A stretch of 64,000 bases of DNA from a bacterium (GCA_004563405.1 SFTH01000015.1:4820-68819), one strand, 5' to 3'; shown: positions 45,204 to 53,472, counted from the stretch's first letter. Translations and numbers: made by a program. Notes: generated by a model from the letters alone, not told the origin.

Positions 45204-45725
45204 ATGGTGAATGTCCGCCCCGCCGAAGCGCGGGATCGGGAGGCGCTGGACGCGCTCTTCCGCCATGCGCGCGCCGCCATCGCCCGCCTGGGCATCGACC
45301 AGTGGCAGGACGGCTATCCCGAGCCGGAGCTCATCGCCGGAGACATTGCGCGGGGGGACGCCTACGTCTTTGAATCGGGCGGCGCGCTCGCGGGATACAT
45401 GACCGCCATGCTCGATCCCGAGCCGCTCTACGACGCGATCGACGGACGCTGGCACTGCGAGGGCCCCTACCTCACCGTGCACCGCATGGCCATCGACGAC
45501 GGCTTTCGCGGCAGAGGGCTGAGCGTGCGCATGCTGGACTTCGCCCGGGACTTCGCCCGGAGCCACGGCTGCGCATCCGTGCGCGCGGACACCCACCGGG
45601 GCAACTGCGCCATGCGGGGCCTGCTGGAAAAATGCGGCTACCTCCTCTGCGGGGAGGTGCGCTATCCGGTCGCCGCGGGCGACCCCGTGCGCGTGGCCTA
45701 CGAGCTTCCGCTGGAGGAAAAATGA
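45204..45725 (+). CDS. GNAT family N-acetyltransferase
   Basis: A 173-residue acetyl-CoA-dependent acyltransferase. The fold is recognisable from VNVRPAEARDREALDALF at the start, the beta-4 segment VHRMAIDDGFRGRGLSVRML containing the pyrophosphate loop RGRGLS, and SVRADTHRGNCAMRGLLEKCGY near the end. The substrate cannot be predicted. Its stop overlaps the next gene's ATG by 4 nt. Confidence 0.9.
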   Translation: MVNVRPAEARDREALDALFRHARAAIARLGIDQWQDGYPEPELIAGDIARGDAYVFESGGALAGYMTAMLDPEPLYDAIDGRWHCEGPYLTVHRMAIDDGFRGRGLSVRMLDFARDFARSHGCASVRADTHRGNCAMRGLLEKCGYLLCGEVRYPVAAGDPVRVAYELPLEEK

Positions 45726-46636
45726 AAATTCTGCGGATACTGATCGCCCTGGCGGCGCTTTGCGCGCTGCCGGGTATCGTTTTTTGTGAAATCGCCCTGC
45801 GGCGCAGATGCAGGAAAAAGCGCCGCCGTCCCGGCAGCAGAGGCGGCCCGGCCAGCTTCCGCATGGAGCGGGACTGGCTGAAGGCGCAGGCGCAGGAGGA
45901 TGTGTGGATTGTGTCCCGGGACGGCCTGCATCTGCACGCCCGGCTGATTCCCCGGGGAGACTGCCGGCGCTTCGCCGTCGTCTGCCACGGCTACCGGGCC
46001 CACTCCGCCTCCGTGGCCCCCTTCGCCCGGGGACTCTGGGAGCGGGGCTACGCCCTGCTGCTGCCGGACGCGCGCGCCCACGGCGAGAGCGGGGGCCGAT
46101 GGATCGGCATGGGCTGGCCCGACCGGCTGGATCTTCTGGACTGGACCAGCGAGCTCAACCGCCGCTATGGCGCGCCGGAGATCGTGCTGATGGGCGTTTC
46201 CATGGGCGGCGCGACGGTGCTCAACGCTGCGGGCAAGGCGCTGCCGGCGAACGTGCGCTGCATCATTTCGGACTGTGGCTTCTGTTCCCTGCGGGATGAA
46301 TTCATCTGGCAGCTGCGCCGCTACCATCACCTTCCCGCCCTGCCCTTCCTCCTCAGCGCCGATCCCCTCTGCCGCCTGCTGGCGCGCTACTCTCCCCTGC
46401 GGGACGGCGACGGCTGCGCCCAGCTGGCGAAGTGCCGCCTGCCGGTGCTGCTGATTCACGGCGCGGCGGACCGCTTCGTGCCGCCGGAGATGATGGAGCG
46501 CGCCTGCGCAGCTGCGGCCGGTCCCGTCGAGGCGCATCTCATTCCCGGCGCGGCCCACGCCGAGAGCATTTCAACCGCACCCGAACGCTACTGGGCGCAC
46601 ATCGACGCGTTTCTTGCAAAATATGCACATTCTTAA
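45722..46636 (+). CDS. Alpha/beta hydrolase, membrane-anchored
   Basis: A 304-residue hydrolase with an N-terminal membrane helix or signal anchor (ILRILIALAALCALPGIVFC) followed by basic residues. The catalytic domain has the oxyanion region VVCHGYRAHS, the nucleophile elbow GVSMGGATV (Ser), the acid in LLIHGAADRFVPP and the histidine in PGAAHAES, so the triad is complete. It resembles the BAAT/serine-aminopeptidase-like lipases seen in clostridia. Last gene of the mtlD-M42-GNAT operon. Substrate unknown. Confidence 0.9.
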   Translation: MKILRILIALAALCALPGIVFCEIALRRRCRKKRRRPGSRGGPASFRMERDWLKAQAQEDVWIVSRDGLHLHARLIPRGDCRRFAVVCHGYRAHSASVAPFARGLWERGYALLLPDARAHGESGGRWIGMGWPDRLDLLDWTSELNRRYGAPEIVLMGVSMGGATVLNAAGKALPANVRCIISDCGFCSLRDEFIWQLRRYHHLPALPFLLSADPLCRLLARYSPLRDGDGCAQLAKCRLPVLLIHGAADRFVPPEMMERACAAAAGPVEAHLIPGAAHAESISTAPERYWAHIDAFLAKYAHS

Positions 46637-46637
46637 T

Positions 46638-46666
46638 TTGACTTGGCGCGGCGCATGTGCTAAAGT
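46638..46666 (+). promoter_or_regulatory. Promoter of the riboswitch transcript
   Basis: TTGACT (46638-46643), 17 nt, TAAAGT (46661-46666), with TGC before the -10. It lies immediately after the hydrolase gene and places the transcript start at the 5' side of the riboswitch. Confidence 0.75.
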
Positions 46667-46669
46667 AGA

Positions 46670-46775
46670 CTTCGTTATGAGGGAGTAGTTGGCACGATGA
46701 GTGCGGCAAGCCAACAGTCCCGGCCGCTTCGGCCTGGCTTGCCTGGATCCTCTCCGAGCGATCGTATGACGAGAC
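46670..46775 (+). ncRNA. Mn2+-sensing yybP-ykoY riboswitch
   Basis: The leader shows the yybP-ykoY layout: GAGGGAGTAG (L1 motif), a GTTGGC/GCCAAC hairpin at 46688-46693 and 46710-46715, AGTCCCGGCC with a GGCC-closing CTTC hairpin, and the 3' signature GTATGACGAGAC that closes the outer helix with the 5' end (CTTCGT with ACGAG). Riboswitches of this class bind Mn2+ between two docked loops and switch on exporters. A terminator overlapping the 3' strand follows and an exchanger gene is downstream. Confidence 0.87.
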
Positions 46776-46818
46776 TCACAACACAGTTTTTCTGTGTTGG
46801 GGGGTCTTTTCGTTTTTA
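46772..46818 (+). terminator. Riboswitch-controlled terminator
   Basis: CAACACAG (46779-46786) pairs with CTGTGTTG (46792-46799), extendable by AGAC/GTCT, and is followed by TCTTTTCGTTTTT. Since the AGAC strand also belongs to the riboswitch closing helix, metal binding would prevent the terminator. Confidence 0.82.
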
Positions 46819-46853
46819 TACGGTCATAAGTATTATGCATGGAGGAAGATACC

Positions 46854-47816
46854 ATGAGTGCGATTTGGATTGTGGCCCTGTTTGCGCTGGGCCTGCTGTT
46901 GACCATCAAGGGCGGCGACTTCTTCGTGGACGCGGCCAGCTGGATTGCGGAGGTTTCGGGCATTCCCAAGTTCATCGTGGGCGCGACCATCGTGTCCCTC
47001 GCCACGACGCTGCCGGAGCTGCTGGTCTCCATGATGGCTGCGGCGAAGGGCAGCATCGGCATCTCCGTGGGCAACGCCGTGGGCTCCGTGACGGCCAACG
47101 TGGGCCTGATCATGGCGCTCTCGCTGCTGTTCATGCCTGCGGTCATCCGTAGGAAGGAATATGCCTTCAAGTTCGTCATGCTGCTGGCGAGCATCCTCCT
47201 GCTCTACATCTTCTCCTTCTCCGGGGAGCTCAAGCTCTACGGCGCGGTGATTCTGCTGGTTTTGTTCGTCGTGTTCATGGCGGAAAACGTGCTCACCGCG
47301 AAGCGGAAGATGGGCGCGTCGGACGGCGACGTTCGCCCCGCCCGGGACAGGCGCAGCGTGACGGTCAACGTTCTCAAGTTCGTGCTCGGCGCGGCGGGCA
47401 TCGTAGCCGGCGCGCAGCTGATGGTGAACAACGGAACGGCGCTGGCGCGGCTGCTGGGCATCCCGGAAGCCATCATCGGCGCGACCCTGGTGGCCATCGG
47501 AACGTCGCTGCCGGAGCTGGTGACCACGCTGACGGCCATCGCAAAGAAGCAATCCTCCCTGTCCATCGGCAACATCGTGGGTGCGAACATCATCGACCTC
47601 ACGGTCATCCTGCCCCTGTGCGCGGTGGTCTCCGGCAAGAGCCTGCCCATGCTGGCCCAGAACATCCAGCTGGACATGCCCTTCTGTCTGGCGCTGTGCC
47701 TGCTGGCCGTGGTGCCCACGATGATCAGTGGGAAGTTCAGGCGCCCCCAGGGCGCGCTCCTGCTGGCGGTGTACGCCGCCTACATCGTCCTTCTGGTGGT
47801 TTCCACCGCCGCCTGA
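46854..47816 (+). CDS. CaCA family cation/Na+ exchanger (YrbG-like), probable Mn2+ efflux
   Basis: Calcium/cation antiporters exchange divalent cations for Na+ or H+. The 320-residue protein has about ten membrane helices in two inverted halves and both alpha repeats: IVGATIVSLATTLPELLVSM and IIGATLVAIGTSLPELVTTL, with the conserved acidic residue in each LPEL. Start at 46854 has GGAGGA 7 nt upstream. Its expression is under the Mn2+ riboswitch, so Mn2+ export is the likely role, although the family is usually labelled calcium/sodium antiporter. One hydrophilic loop (KRKMGASDGDVRPARDRRS) joins the halves. Confidence 0.92.
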   Translation: MSAIWIVALFALGLLLTIKGGDFFVDAASWIAEVSGIPKFIVGATIVSLATTLPELLVSMMAAAKGSIGISVGNAVGSVTANVGLIMALSLLFMPAVIRRKEYAFKFVMLLASILLLYIFSFSGELKLYGAVILLVLFVVFMAENVLTAKRKMGASDGDVRPARDRRSVTVNVLKFVLGAAGIVAGAQLMVNNGTALARLLGIPEAIIGATLVAIGTSLPELVTTLTAIAKKQSSLSIGNIVGANIIDLTVILPLCAVVSGKSLPMLAQNIQLDMPFCLALCLLAVVPTMISGKFRRPQGALLLAVYAAYIVLLVVSTAA

Positions 47817-47838
47817 GGCGCCTTTTGGCCCAAAGCGC

Positions 47839-47868
47839 TTGACGCAGGCGCGGTTCCGGCGATATAAT
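47839..47868 (+). promoter_or_regulatory. Promoter of degV
   Basis: TTGACG (47839-47844), 18-nt spacer, TATAAT (47863-47868). Confidence 0.8.
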
Positions 47869-47937
47869 AGCAGTACAGACGTCCGGTCAATCCGGCGCAC
47901 CCGACTTCAAAAGAAACCAGGGAAGGAAGAACATGCC

Positions 47938-48777
47938 ATGAAGATACGTTTCTCCGCAGACAGTACCTGCGACATGACCCCTGAATTCATAGCGCGCTAC
48001 CAGGTCAAGGTCATTCCGCTGAGCGTCGAGCTGGACGGTAAGTTCTACAAGGACGGCCTGGACATCACCCCTGACGACATCATCTCCCGGGTGAACCAGA
48101 GCGCGGCGCTGCCCAAAACCTCCGCAATCAACGTGGACGAATACCGCCAGGCCTTCGACGAGCTGCTCAAGGATGCGGACGCGGTGCTGCACTTTGACAT
48201 CAGCTCCGAGTTCTCCTCCTGCTGGCAGAACGCCTGCATCGCCGCCGAGGGACTTCCCGTATACTGCATCGACTCCCGCAACCTCTCCACCGGCATCGCC
48301 ATGCTCCTGGCCGAGGCGGCGGACCGGGCGGAGGCGGGCATGGCCCCCGAGGCCATCGTCTCTGAGCTCAAGGAGCTCTACGACAAGGTGGACGTCTCCT
48401 TCATCGTGGACCGGCTGGACTACCTCTACAAGGGCGGCCGCTGCTCCATGGTGGCCATGCTGGGCGCAAACGTGCTGCACCTGCGGCCCTGCATCGAGGT
48501 CACGGACGGCAAGATGGTGGTGGGCAAGAAGTATCGCGGCACCTATGAGCGCTGCCTGCGCCAGTATCTGACCGACCGGTTGAAGGACAGGGAAGCGCTG
48601 TCCGAAAAGCGGGTGTTCCTGACCCACACGGGCCTCGCCCCGTCCGCGCTGGAGACCATACGCGCAATCGTCGCGGAGGCGATTCCCTTCGCCGAGGTCT
48701 ACGAGGTGCGCGCAGGCTGCTCCATCACCAGCCACTGCGGCGAAAACACCTTCGGCATCATCCTGCTGCGCAAATAG
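47938..48777 (+). CDS. DegV family fatty-acid-binding protein
   Basis: DegV/FakB proteins bind a fatty acid; FakB members present it to the kinase FakA for phosphorylation. The 279-residue protein starts with RFSADSTCDMTPEFIA, has the SAALPKTSAINVDEY loop and the fatty-acid contact segment IDSRNLSTGIAMLL, DRLDYLYKGGRCS and a C-terminal SITSHCGENTFGI. Start at 47938 follows GGAAGGA. No fakA is in the window. It has its own promoter. Confidence 0.92.
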   Translation: MKIRFSADSTCDMTPEFIARYQVKVIPLSVELDGKFYKDGLDITPDDIISRVNQSAALPKTSAINVDEYRQAFDELLKDADAVLHFDISSEFSSCWQNACIAAEGLPVYCIDSRNLSTGIAMLLAEAADRAEAGMAPEAIVSELKELYDKVDVSFIVDRLDYLYKGGRCSMVAMLGANVLHLRPCIEVTDGKMVVGKKYRGTYERCLRQYLTDRLKDREALSEKRVFLTHTGLAPSALETIRAIVAEAIPFAEVYEVRAGCSITSHCGENTFGIILLRK

Positions 48778-48821
48778 GCGCGCGGAACCGCAGGGCGCCG
48801 CAGCGGAATTCGACAAACAGC

Positions 48822-48856
48822 AAAGCTCCCGGCCAGCTTGTCTGGCCGGGAGCTTT
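48822..48856. terminator. Terminator after degV
   Basis: A perfect 14-bp stem, 48822-48835 with 48843-48856, around a 7-nt loop; the following T stretch is short. It is the first member of a long run of hairpins. Confidence 0.75.
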
Positions 48857-48860
48857 CAAT

Positions 48861-49127
48861 GCGTTGAAAAACCCTGTTTTTCAACGCGAAGGGGCCGGTT
48901 GCCTGAAATTCTGAGGAATTTCCGGGCGGCAACCGGAACGGGTATGCATTTTTCTCCGTGAATGTAAGCATTCACTCCCACGCACCGAAACCGAAGCGCG
49001 TGCGCGCAGGTTTCGGCAGCGCCGGACTGGAATCCGAAGGATTCGTCCGGGCTGGTCGCGCTTGCCAAAGGCAATTGCGCGACTGCTGTTGAAAAATGCC
49101 GGAAGTGACGTACACGCCGTCACTTCC
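48861..49127. other. Array of seven consecutive hairpins between convergent genes
   Basis: No gene is convincing in this 385-nt gap. Seven stem-loops follow one another: 48861-48887 (11-bp perfect, GCGTTGAAAAA), 48895-48936 (9 bp plus an inner 6-bp GAAATT/AATTTC), 48958-48975 (7 bp), 48985-49016 (8 bp), 49022-49050 (6 bp plus inner GAATCC/GGATTC), 49055-49083 (7 bp plus inner TTGCC/GGCAA) and 49101-49127. The stems differ in sequence, so this is not a simple repeat. It could be a structured RNA or a palindromic intergenic element. Confidence 0.65.
49091..49127 (-). terminator. Terminator of the MATE gene
   Basis: GGAAGTGAC/GTCACTTCC (49101-49109 with 49119-49127) followed on the minus strand by GGCATTTTTC. 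It ends transcription of the MATE exporter gene. Confidence 0.75.
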
Positions 49128-49162
49128 GATTGAACTGGCTGTCCTGCGTGGCTTTGCGCCGC

Positions 49163-50509
49163 TCATCGCGTGAGCTTGCGCACCCATTTGTAGCTGTTGA
49201 CCCGGAAGAAGGCCGGGAAGCACTTGAGGAACTGGTCGATGTTGACGCAGATGATAACCGCGATGGCGGGCCAATGCCACACCAGGCCGCCCAGCCAGGC
49301 CAGCGGAATGAAGGTGGAGATCGCCACCGTGTCCAGAATCAACACGAAGCGGGTGTCGCCGCCGCCACGGATGATGCCCGTGTTCACCGGCATCTGGTAG
49401 GACATCACCACCAGCACCACCGCCTGAATCAGCATGTAGGCGTTGGCCAGGTCGTAGGTCTCCCGGGCGATGGTTCCCGCGTACACGCCCAGCAGCGGGA
49501 TGCGGATGAGCAGCATGATCGCGCCCTCCGCAATTCCGATGCCGATGAAGATCAGCTGCAACGTGCGGCTGTACTGCTTCAGGCGATCCATGTCGCCCTC
49601 GCCCACGGTCTTGCCGATGAGCACCGAAGCCGCCGAGGCCGCGCCCACCGACGTGACCTTCAACAGCAGAAACACCGTGTTGGAGATGGACTGGGCGGCG
49701 ATGGCGTATTCGTCCATGTGGCCCAGGATGACCGTCTGCATGGCGTTGGCGATGCCCCACAGAAAGGCCGCGCCCAGCGTGGGCAGCGAAACGCGGATGA
49801 AGTCGCGCGCAAGGCCGGCGTTCCGGCCCAGCATATCCCGCAGCCGCAGGCCGAGCTTTTTGTCCCGCAGAACGTAGGCGACCACCACGATGAATTCCAC
49901 CACGCGGGCGGTCAGCGTGCCGATGGCCGCGCCCCGCGCACCCATCTCCGGCGCGCCCAGATGGCCTCCGATGAGCAGGTAATTGATGCCCACGTTGATG
50001 ATCAGCGACAGCACCGATACCCGCAGCGCAATCTTGACCGATTCCACCACGCGCATCGTGCTCAGGAGCACCGCCGTGAGCGCGAAGAACAGATAGCTGA
50101 AGCGGATGATCTTCAGATAGGCCACGCCCTCGGCGACATATTCGGGCTGATTGGTAAAGATGCGCAGCGCGCCCTCGGGAAAGATGCTCACCAGCGTCAG
50201 CAGAATCAGCGCCAGCGTAATTTCCAGCCGCACGCCGATGGCTGCAATGGAGCGAATCTCCCCCAACCGCCGCTGGCCCCAATACTGACTGCCCAGCACG
50301 ATCAGCGCGTTGCCGATGCCGTACACCAGCTGCTGGTAGACGAACTGAATCTGGTTCACCGCCGCCACGCCGGACAGCGCCGCCTGGGAATAGGTGCCCA
50401 GCATCATGTTGTCCGCCAGATTCACGCTCAGAATCACGGCCTGCTCCAGCATCAGCGCCAGGCAGAGCCTGAGAAAGGTCTTGTAAAACGCTTTATCCCT
50501 GGTAAACAT
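49163..50509 (-). CDS. MATE family efflux transporter
   Basis: MATE proteins export cationic drugs and metabolites in exchange for Na+ or H+. The 448-residue protein has twelve predicted helices in two similar halves; the first half has ADNMMLGTYSQAALSGVAAVNQ and the second IANAMQTVILGHMDEYAIAAQSISNTVF, the matching positions of the MatE repeats, and IIRGGGDTRFVL. GGAAGG lies 6 nt before the ATG. It is transcribed divergently from miaA. It is not closely similar to the second MATE protein at 55465. Confidence 0.93.
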   Translation of the reverse strand: MFTRDKAFYKTFLRLCLALMLEQAVILSVNLADNMMLGTYSQAALSGVAAVNQIQFVYQQLVYGIGNALIVLGSQYWGQRRLGEIRSIAAIGVRLEITLALILLTLVSIFPEGALRIFTNQPEYVAEGVAYLKIIRFSYLFFALTAVLLSTMRVVESVKIALRVSVLSLIINVGINYLLIGGHLGAPEMGARGAAIGTLTARVVEFIVVVAYVLRDKKLGLRLRDMLGRNAGLARDFIRVSLPTLGAAFLWGIANAMQTVILGHMDEYAIAAQSISNTVFLLLKVTSVGAASAASVLIGKTVGEGDMDRLKQYSRTLQLIFIGIGIAEGAIMLLIRIPLLGVYAGTIARETYDLANAYMLIQAVVLVVMSYQMPVNTGIIRGGGDTRFVLILDTVAISTFIPLAWLGGLVWHWPAIAVIICVNIDQFLKCFPAFFRVNSYKWVRKLTR

Positions 50510-50542
50510 GTCTATCCTTCCCTTTCGTATTCACCAATGCGT

Positions 50543-50572
50543 ATTGTAGCACAATTTCGCCGTATCGGGCAA
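50543..50572 (-). promoter_or_regulatory. Promoter of the MATE gene
   Basis: On the minus strand TTGCCC (50572-50567), 18 nt, then TGC-TACAAT with -10 at 50548-50543. Confidence 0.65.
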
Positions 50573-50577
50573 GCATC

Positions 50578-50606
50578 TTGATGTTTTTTTCCCGTTCCGC
50601 TATAAT
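50578..50606 (+). promoter_or_regulatory. Promoter of miaA
   Basis: TTGATG (50578-50583), 17 nt, TATAAT (50601-50606). The -35 lies 5 nt from that of the divergent MATE promoter, so the two may interfere with each other. Confidence 0.8.
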
Positions 50607-50662
50607 AGAAGCGGCGCAGCAGATATCCTGCGAGATCAGCCCGCCCGAAGGAGCGCATGCAC

Positions 50663-51559
50663 ATGAATACACTTCCCAAACTGATCGTCATCGAGGGCAC
50701 CAACGCCTCCGGCAAGAGCGGACTCGGCGTGGAACTGGCCCTTCGCTTCGGCGGAGAAATCATCTCCGCCGACTCCCGGCAGGTGTTCCGGGGCTTCGAC
50801 CTGGGCAGCGGCAAGATCACCCCCGAGGAGATGCGGGGCGTGCCCCACCACCTCATCGACATCTGCGCGCCCGGGGAATTTTTCTCCATGCACGACTTTC
50901 AACGCCTGGCCTACGCGGCTATCGACGGCGTGCGCGCCCGGGGACGCATCCCCTTCCTGGTGGGCGGCACCGGCCTCTACGTCGCCTCCGTGACCGACGG
51001 TTACGTCATGAGCGACCGCGCGCCGGATCTGGCCTACCGGGACGAGCTGGAGAAGAAAACCACGCCCGAGCTCTACGACATGCTGCGCGCGCTGGTTCCC
51101 GACGTGGAGGTGGACGCGAAGAACCGCAATCGCGTCATGCGCATGCTGGAGAAGATCCACGACGGCGACGACCACCGGCCCCACAGCTGTCCCCGCTACC
51201 AGTGCCTGAAGCTGGGCGTGACCTGGGAGCGGGAAATCCTGAAGGAGCGCATCGACGAGCGTCTGGAAAAACGCATGCGCGCGGGCATGGTGGACGAGGT
51301 GCGCCGGCTGCTGGAGGGCGGCGCGAGCGTGGAGTTCATGTACAAGCTGGGGCTGGAGTACCGCTTCATCACCCAGTATCTCACCGGCGAAATCGCCACG
51401 GAGGAGGAGATGTGCGCACAGCTCTCCGCCGCCATCAAGCGCTTCGCCAAGCGGCAGATGACCTGGTTCCGCAGGGACAGGGAGATCCACTGGCTGGACA
51501 TGCACGGCGATCCCGCCGCGGAAGCCGAGGCACTCATCCGCACATTTATGAATCAATAG
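50663..51559 (+). CDS. miaA: tRNA dimethylallyltransferase
   Basis: MiaA adds a dimethylallyl group to N6 of A37 in tRNAs reading UNN codons. The 298-residue protein has the P-loop as GTNASGKSGLGVELA (usual GPTASGKT is varied), the conserved SADSRQVFRGFDLGSGK, VPHHLIDI, FLVGGTGLYVASV and KRQMTWFRRD motifs. The second of two close ATGs is chosen because GAAGGAG lies 9 nt upstream; the first (50657) is only 3 nt away. A terminator follows. Confidence 0.94.
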   Translation: MNTLPKLIVIEGTNASGKSGLGVELALRFGGEIISADSRQVFRGFDLGSGKITPEEMRGVPHHLIDICAPGEFFSMHDFQRLAYAAIDGVRARGRIPFLVGGTGLYVASVTDGYVMSDRAPDLAYRDELEKKTTPELYDMLRALVPDVEVDAKNRNRVMRMLEKIHDGDDHRPHSCPRYQCLKLGVTWEREILKERIDERLEKRMRAGMVDEVRRLLEGGASVEFMYKLGLEYRFITQYLTGEIATEEEMCAQLSAAIKRFAKRQMTWFRRDREIHWLDMHGDPAAEAEALIRTFMNQ

Positions 51560-51567
51560 TCTTCAAT

Positions 51568-51590
51568 CCGCACATTTTTGTGCGGGTTTT
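51568..51590 (+). terminator. Intrinsic terminator after miaA
   Basis: CCGCACA (51568-51574) pairs with TGTGCGG (51579-51585) around a T4 loop and is followed by GTTTTC. Confidence 0.85.
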
Positions 51591-51603
51591 CATCCTTTCT
51601 GCA

Positions 51604-51632
51604 TTGAATCTTCACCTTTTTCAGGTTATAAT
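51604..51632 (+). promoter_or_regulatory. Promoter of the ROK kinase gene
   Basis: TTGAAT (51604-51609), 17 nt, TATAAT (51627-51632). Confidence 0.82.
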
Positions 51633-51667
51633 AGTATTTATCAAAACGCAGGAACGGAGGCCGGTAC

Positions 51668-52630
51668 ATGATGAAGTACAGAGTCGGCATCGACGTGGGT
51701 GCGACCAACATGAAAATCGGACTGTTTGACGGAGATATGAATCTGCTGGATATGATGCAGACGCTCACCGATCAGGAAGCCGATCTGAACCGACTGATGG
51801 ACTTCATCGAGGGCAGCGTGCGCCTGCTGCTGACCCGCAACGATCTGAACACCGGCGATCTGGAGGGCGTGGGCGCGGCCCTTCCCTCTTACATCGACTA
51901 TGAAAAGGGCGTGGCGCTGGAGACCAGCAACATCATGTCCCTGTCCAACGCGCCGGTGCGGGAGCTGCTGCGCGCGCGCCTGGGCGTAAAGGTGATGCTG
52001 GAAAACGACGCGAACGCCGCAGCCCTGGCGGAACACACGATGGGCGCGGGCGTGAATTACGACAACATGATCTACACCGCGCTCTCCACCGGCATCGGCG
52101 GCGGCCTGATTCTCAACGGCAGGCTCTACCGGGGCATGCACGGCATGGCGGGCGAAATCGGCCACATGTTCGTCTCCGATTCCACGGGCTATCCCTGCTC
52201 CTGCGGCGTGACCGGCTGCGTACAGTCCATCTCCTCGGGCGCGAACATGGCCAAGTACGCCACCGACCGCATCAAGGAGGGCTACGACAGCAGCATCCTC
52301 AACTATGCGGGCACCCTGTCCAACATCGACATGGAGGCCGTTGGCAAGGCGCTGCAGAGCAACGACTCCCTGGCGCTGGAGGTTGTGAACCGGGGCGCGG
52401 AGTATCTGGGCCGCATGTTCCATTCCCTGAATCAGATCTTCGACATCAACATCTTCATTTATGGCGGCGGCGTGGCCAAGCTGGGCAGCCGCTTCATTGA
52501 CCGCATGATCGCCGCCTACCGCCACCATTCGCTCATCGACCAGCACTACCCCGCCCAGTTCATCCCCGCAAAATTCGGCGACCGCGCGGGCATGTACGGT
52601 GCGGCCCTGCTGCTGGCCCAGGAGAACTGA
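51668..52630 (+). CDS. ROK family sugar kinase
   Basis: ROK kinases phosphorylate glucose, N-acetylhexosamines or related sugars. The 320-residue protein has the ATP phosphate motif GIDVGATNMKIGLF, the catalytic region LENDANAAALAEH (Asp), TALSTGIGGGLI and the zinc site EIGHMFV...CSCGVTGCVQSISS with one His and three Cys. In the family the residue after GC.. is usually Glu (GCxE); here it is Gln (GCVQ), which may affect sugar specificity. It has no DNA-binding domain, so it is a kinase and not a ROK repressor. Glucokinase is likely but not proven. Confidence 0.9.
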   Translation: MMKYRVGIDVGATNMKIGLFDGDMNLLDMMQTLTDQEADLNRLMDFIEGSVRLLLTRNDLNTGDLEGVGAALPSYIDYEKGVALETSNIMSLSNAPVRELLRARLGVKVMLENDANAAALAEHTMGAGVNYDNMIYTALSTGIGGGLILNGRLYRGMHGMAGEIGHMFVSDSTGYPCSCGVTGCVQSISSGANMAKYATDRIKEGYDSSILNYAGTLSNIDMEAVGKALQSNDSLALEVVNRGAEYLGRMFHSLNQIFDINIFIYGGGVAKLGSRFIDRMIAAYRHHSLIDQHYPAQFIPAKFGDRAGMYGAALLLAQEN

Positions 52631-52631
52631 C

Positions 52632-53444
52632 GTGCGTACGGCTCCGGATCACAATCTGCACATCGGCTTCTTCCCCCAGCCCCGGCTGGTGCGGGTCGCC
52701 ATTGGCGGCGCGCCGGCGCACATGCGTCCGCTGCGCGCCCTTTTTTTGAGCGACGTCCACCTCCGGCGCTGCGTGGGGGACGCGCAGCTGGAGGCGCTGA
52801 TCGAACAGCTGGCCGCACAGAACGCCTCCCTGCTGCTCCTGGGCGGGGATTACGCGGAGGCGCCGGAGCAATGCCTGCGCTTCTTCCGCGCCCTCGGCCG
52901 TGTCCGGCCGCCGCTGGGCTCCTACGCCGCAGTGGGCAACAACGACCGCATGCCGGTGGACGCGCTGCGGGAGGCGATGGCCGCGGCGGGCGTCGTCCTT
53001 CTGAAGAACGAATGTCGCCGGCTTGCGCTCCCCGGCGGCGCGCTGGAAATCGCCGGCTGCGACGATCACAAGTACGGCGCTCCCCGCACGCGGGGCCTGT
53101 TCTCCGATTCGGACGCCTACCGCATTCTCCTGTCTCACTTTCCCTGCGCGCCGGACTGCGCCTGCGATTTGATGCTCTCCGGCCACACCCACGCGGGACA
53201 GTGCAATCTCCTGGGCCTCACGCCCTACTCCCTGGGCTTTGAGCATCGCTATCACCTGCTGGCGCTGCGGGGGCTGCACCGGCGGGACGGCATGCGCCTG
53301 CTGGTGGGCAACGGGATCGGCGTGAGCCGCGCGCCCCTGCGCGTCGGTGCGGAGGCGCAGATCTATCTGCTGGAGTTCGGCGCAGGTGCAGCGGACGCGC
53401 TCCAGCCGGAAGCTCTGCCCACATCCTCCATTTCTGGAAAATAA
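52632..53444 (+). CDS. Calcineurin-like metallophosphoesterase
   Basis: A 270-residue dimetal phosphoesterase with the five family blocks: LFLSDVHL (D-x-H), LLGGDYAE (GD), AVGNND (GNN in place of GNH), LLSHFP and SGHTHAGQ. It resembles YaeI/YkuE proteins that act on lipids or nucleotides at the membrane, but lacks a clear membrane helix. The GTG start one base after the ROK stop has AGGAG 7-8 nt upstream. The GNND variant loses the usual catalytic histidine. Confidence 0.9.
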   Translation: MRTAPDHNLHIGFFPQPRLVRVAIGGAPAHMRPLRALFLSDVHLRRCVGDAQLEALIEQLAAQNASLLLLGGDYAEAPEQCLRFFRALGRVRPPLGSYAAVGNNDRMPVDALREAMAAAGVVLLKNECRRLALPGGALEIAGCDDHKYGAPRTRGLFSDSDAYRILLSHFPCAPDCACDLMLSGHTHAGQCNLLGLTPYSLGFEHRYHLLALRGLHRRDGMRLLVGNGIGVSRAPLRVGAEAQIYLLEFGAGAADALQPEALPTSSISGK

Positions 53445-53472
53445 GTTTTCTTTTGAAAGTTGCCCGCACATC

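Noticed and set aside
48850..49130. Small minus-strand protein genes in the hairpin array
   Set aside because: Frames of 70-90 codons cross several perfect hairpins and lack ribosome sites; the palindromes explain the sequence better.
51668..52630. ROK-type transcriptional repressor
   Set aside because: The protein begins directly with the ATP-binding motif and has no N-terminal winged helix, so it is a kinase.
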